Shown here in pieces: positions 62,301-64,000 of a stretch of DNA of 64,000 nucleotides. Position 1 is the stretch's first letter; the number at the start of each line of letters is the position of its first letter. A model generated the notes under the pieces. It worked only from the letters and a program-made list of their open reading frames with translations, was not told the DNA's origin and did no database searches. This stretch comes from Dasyornis broadbenti. Taxonomy: Eukaryota > Chordata > Aves > Passeriformes > Dasyornithidae. The DNA is taken from the NCBI GenBank assembly GCA_013397935.1, contig VZRN01011461.1, positions 4,285,727 to 4,349,726 on the forward strand, in the 5' to 3' direction. The translations under genes and the position numbers were made by a program.

Positions 62301-64000
62301 CATTTTATTTTTTGGGTGGTGGGGATTGGAAAGTAATTGTGTGTGTAAGAGGAAGGAATTTTGTAGCAGGTGCTGTGTCTGTGTGTGACTTTATCTCACT
62401 TTACAAAAAATAATTTTGGTTGCTTGTACTCAAATATCCATGTAGAGAGGCCAGCAATCTCTGTAAGTGGTGCAAAACCTTGGCATTCCTCTTAGTAAGC
62501 ATTCTCCTTAAAATGCAATCCTATTTTGGAAGGAAAAAAATGTTACAGTACAGATTTTTGTTACCACAGGCGGCATGAGAAGCAAGAGGCCAGATCCAAT
62601 CAAATGAAGTAAATGGAATTACCCTGAATTTACTCCTGTATAAGTGAGAGCTTGTTTCAAGCCCCAAGCTACATGAAAATGATTGCTGTTCTCTTTGCCC
62701 ATATGAAAGCTGACATAAATACAGCCCAGAGTGAACTTACTTAGCAAGTAATAGGGTGCATTTTTTTCACTATGATTGAAAGGCCTTAAGAATTCAAGTC
62801 TCACATGCATGAAGGTATAAAGGTGCCTGAGTTTCATTAAGACCAATAGGAATGAAATGCTTAAGTGACTCAGGCCTAGGTCTCTGAAAGCATTCACGCA
62901 TTTCTTAGCAACTCAGTGATCATAGTTCTTTCTTTTCCATGCTATCCTTGTGATAAAATTTGATTTCATTTTTTAAACAAATACCTATGAAGCATAGGTG
63001 ATGAGAATAAATGTCGGAAGTTTATTTTTTACATTAAAATTTTTTTAAAGCAATTAATATTTTAGTATTGCTGGCCTAATACTAGCTGAAATTTTAGTAT
63101 AGTTATAAAATTCACAGGCATCTGTTTGTAAACTTTGCATGAATCTGCAAGGGTAAAAGGCCTGAAAAGTAAAGTCGTTACAAGGGTGTGGGACACCTGC
63201 ACTCAGTGAGGAGAAGCCCCATAGGTACAATCAGAGATGAACAGTCTTGTGTTCAGCTGTGTTATGACCTCAAATTATTCAGTACTTCATAGCTTGGGTT
63301 TCACAGATGCTAGATTAAATAATCTAGAACTTAATATCTGCTAAATTTAAGTTTGATTTGGGCCTCTCAATTCTTGACTAAATATGTAAATTTATTTAAA
63401 CCTGTGTATATATACTTGAAGAATGTGCCAAAGATTTAAATGTTGTGGTACAATCCAGCTCCTATGGGTATGGAAATATTTTAGTGTACCTTCCATTCTA
63501 ATAAATTCTTCACAAATAAATTAAGCCACGACTAAACTGTAACTATGGCCAAATGATGTGTGTCCCCAGCAATGTTCAAATCTTCACTTCACAAGAGATG
63601 TGGAAAATGTTACGACTTGATATCTGCCGAATTTTCAAGTTTGGCTTTTGAATTTGAGGGTTGTTGTAGATTCCCTCAACTGACTTTTCTTCTGTTAGAG
63701 CCAAACAAGTACAAGTGGAGAAAAAGGTTACAGATATTTTTCCATTTGCACTTTGTGCAGGAGATTTTCTACCACACTAAATTGGCATGAATCTTACAGA
63801 AAAATACCCAAGGTAACAAAGAACACTTAATCATGCACAGCACTCTATAAACCAATACCTTTTTCTTGTTGAACAACAGTAGACACCATGTCCAAGTCTT
63901 TCTATCACTCCAAATGGTTCAAGACAAGGAAATTCCGCTGCTATATTTTAGAGCTTCTCCTAATAAGTGACCGAGGCTTAATAAGGCCTAAATTTGCACC
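59346..64000. other. Non-coding unique DNA to window end
   Basis: No exon was recognised downstream of the CpG-rich stretch. The frames at 61696-61896 (+), 62619-62897 (-) and 63560-63790 (+) have no domain features. 60830-60960 and 61000-61120 have mixed motifs (TATAAATG, GATAGGGTATTAATC) and might be constrained. A possible ancient repeat at 62588-62652 is listed separately. Nothing else stands out. Confidence 0.68.
62588..62652. repeat. Possible ancient sauropsid MITE-like repeat
   Basis: GGCCAGATCCAATCAAATGA is followed by AGTAAATGGAATTAC and then TGAATTTACTCCTGTATAAG and TGAGAGC. This order resembles old palindromic repeats seen across reptile and bird genomes, which start GGCCAGATCC, contain a TCAATGGA-like centre and continue with TTTACACC..GTAAGTGAGAGC. 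The match is from memory and heavily diverged, so the call is tentative. Confidence 0.33.

Noticed and set aside
1..64000. CRISPR array, operon, prophage or other prokaryotic system
   Set aside because: Avian CR1 and ERVL repeats, lack of dense coding and lack of spaced direct repeats show vertebrate nuclear DNA.

Overview
This is 64 kb of eukaryotic nuclear DNA, AT-rich and almost certainly avian. The bird assignment rests on repeats: four partial CR1 LINE copies on the + strand plus a small inverted CR1 scrap, and two solo LTRs of a type I recognise as avian ERVL. The LTR type suggests a neoavian bird and perhaps a songbird, but the species cannot be fixed by eye. Runs of N at 31607-31614 and 41031 show that it comes from a genome assembly.

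I found no protein-coding gene, recognisable exon, tRNA, rRNA or snRNA. All open reading frames are short (at most about 160 codons), overlap freely on both strands, lack recognisable domains, and in the longest case lie antisense inside an LTR. The window is best read as a gene desert or the inside of a very large intron.

Layout: 1-4339 is unique AT-rich DNA with a 21-bp tandem duplication. 4340-4919 is a CR1 3' end with a second CR1 scrap nested in it in reverse. 4920-20994 is mostly unique DNA with a short CR1 fragment near 14.6 kb and three TAAT-rich stretches (10.0, 12.7 and 18.0 kb) that look like conserved regulatory DNA. 20995-21612 is the longest CR1 copy. 21613-34682 is unique DNA with simple repeats, an assembly gap and a CpG-richer stretch at 32.6-32.95 kb holding a 46-bp exact tandem duplication.

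34688-35826 (+) and 40536-41376 (-) are two solo LTRs of one ERVL-like family in opposite orientation. Each has its own 5-bp target-site duplication (CTGGA and TACTT), so they are independent insertions. 41382-52789 is unique DNA, 52790-53235 is an older CR1 copy, and 53236-58650 is unique DNA with a 15-bp perfect hairpin at 57.2 kb. A T/G-rich low-complexity tract (58655-58812) leads into the most CpG-rich stretch of the window (58846-59345), the only plausible promoter-like island. The last 4.6 kb is unique apart from a possible ancient repeat near 62.6 kb.

No set of genes works together here. The content is transposable-element history plus candidate cis-regulatory DNA. I did not find a new biological system. 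The best leads are the CpG-rich island, the TAAT-rich clusters with a shared sub-motif, the 57.2-kb hairpin, and the structural comparison of the two LTRs.
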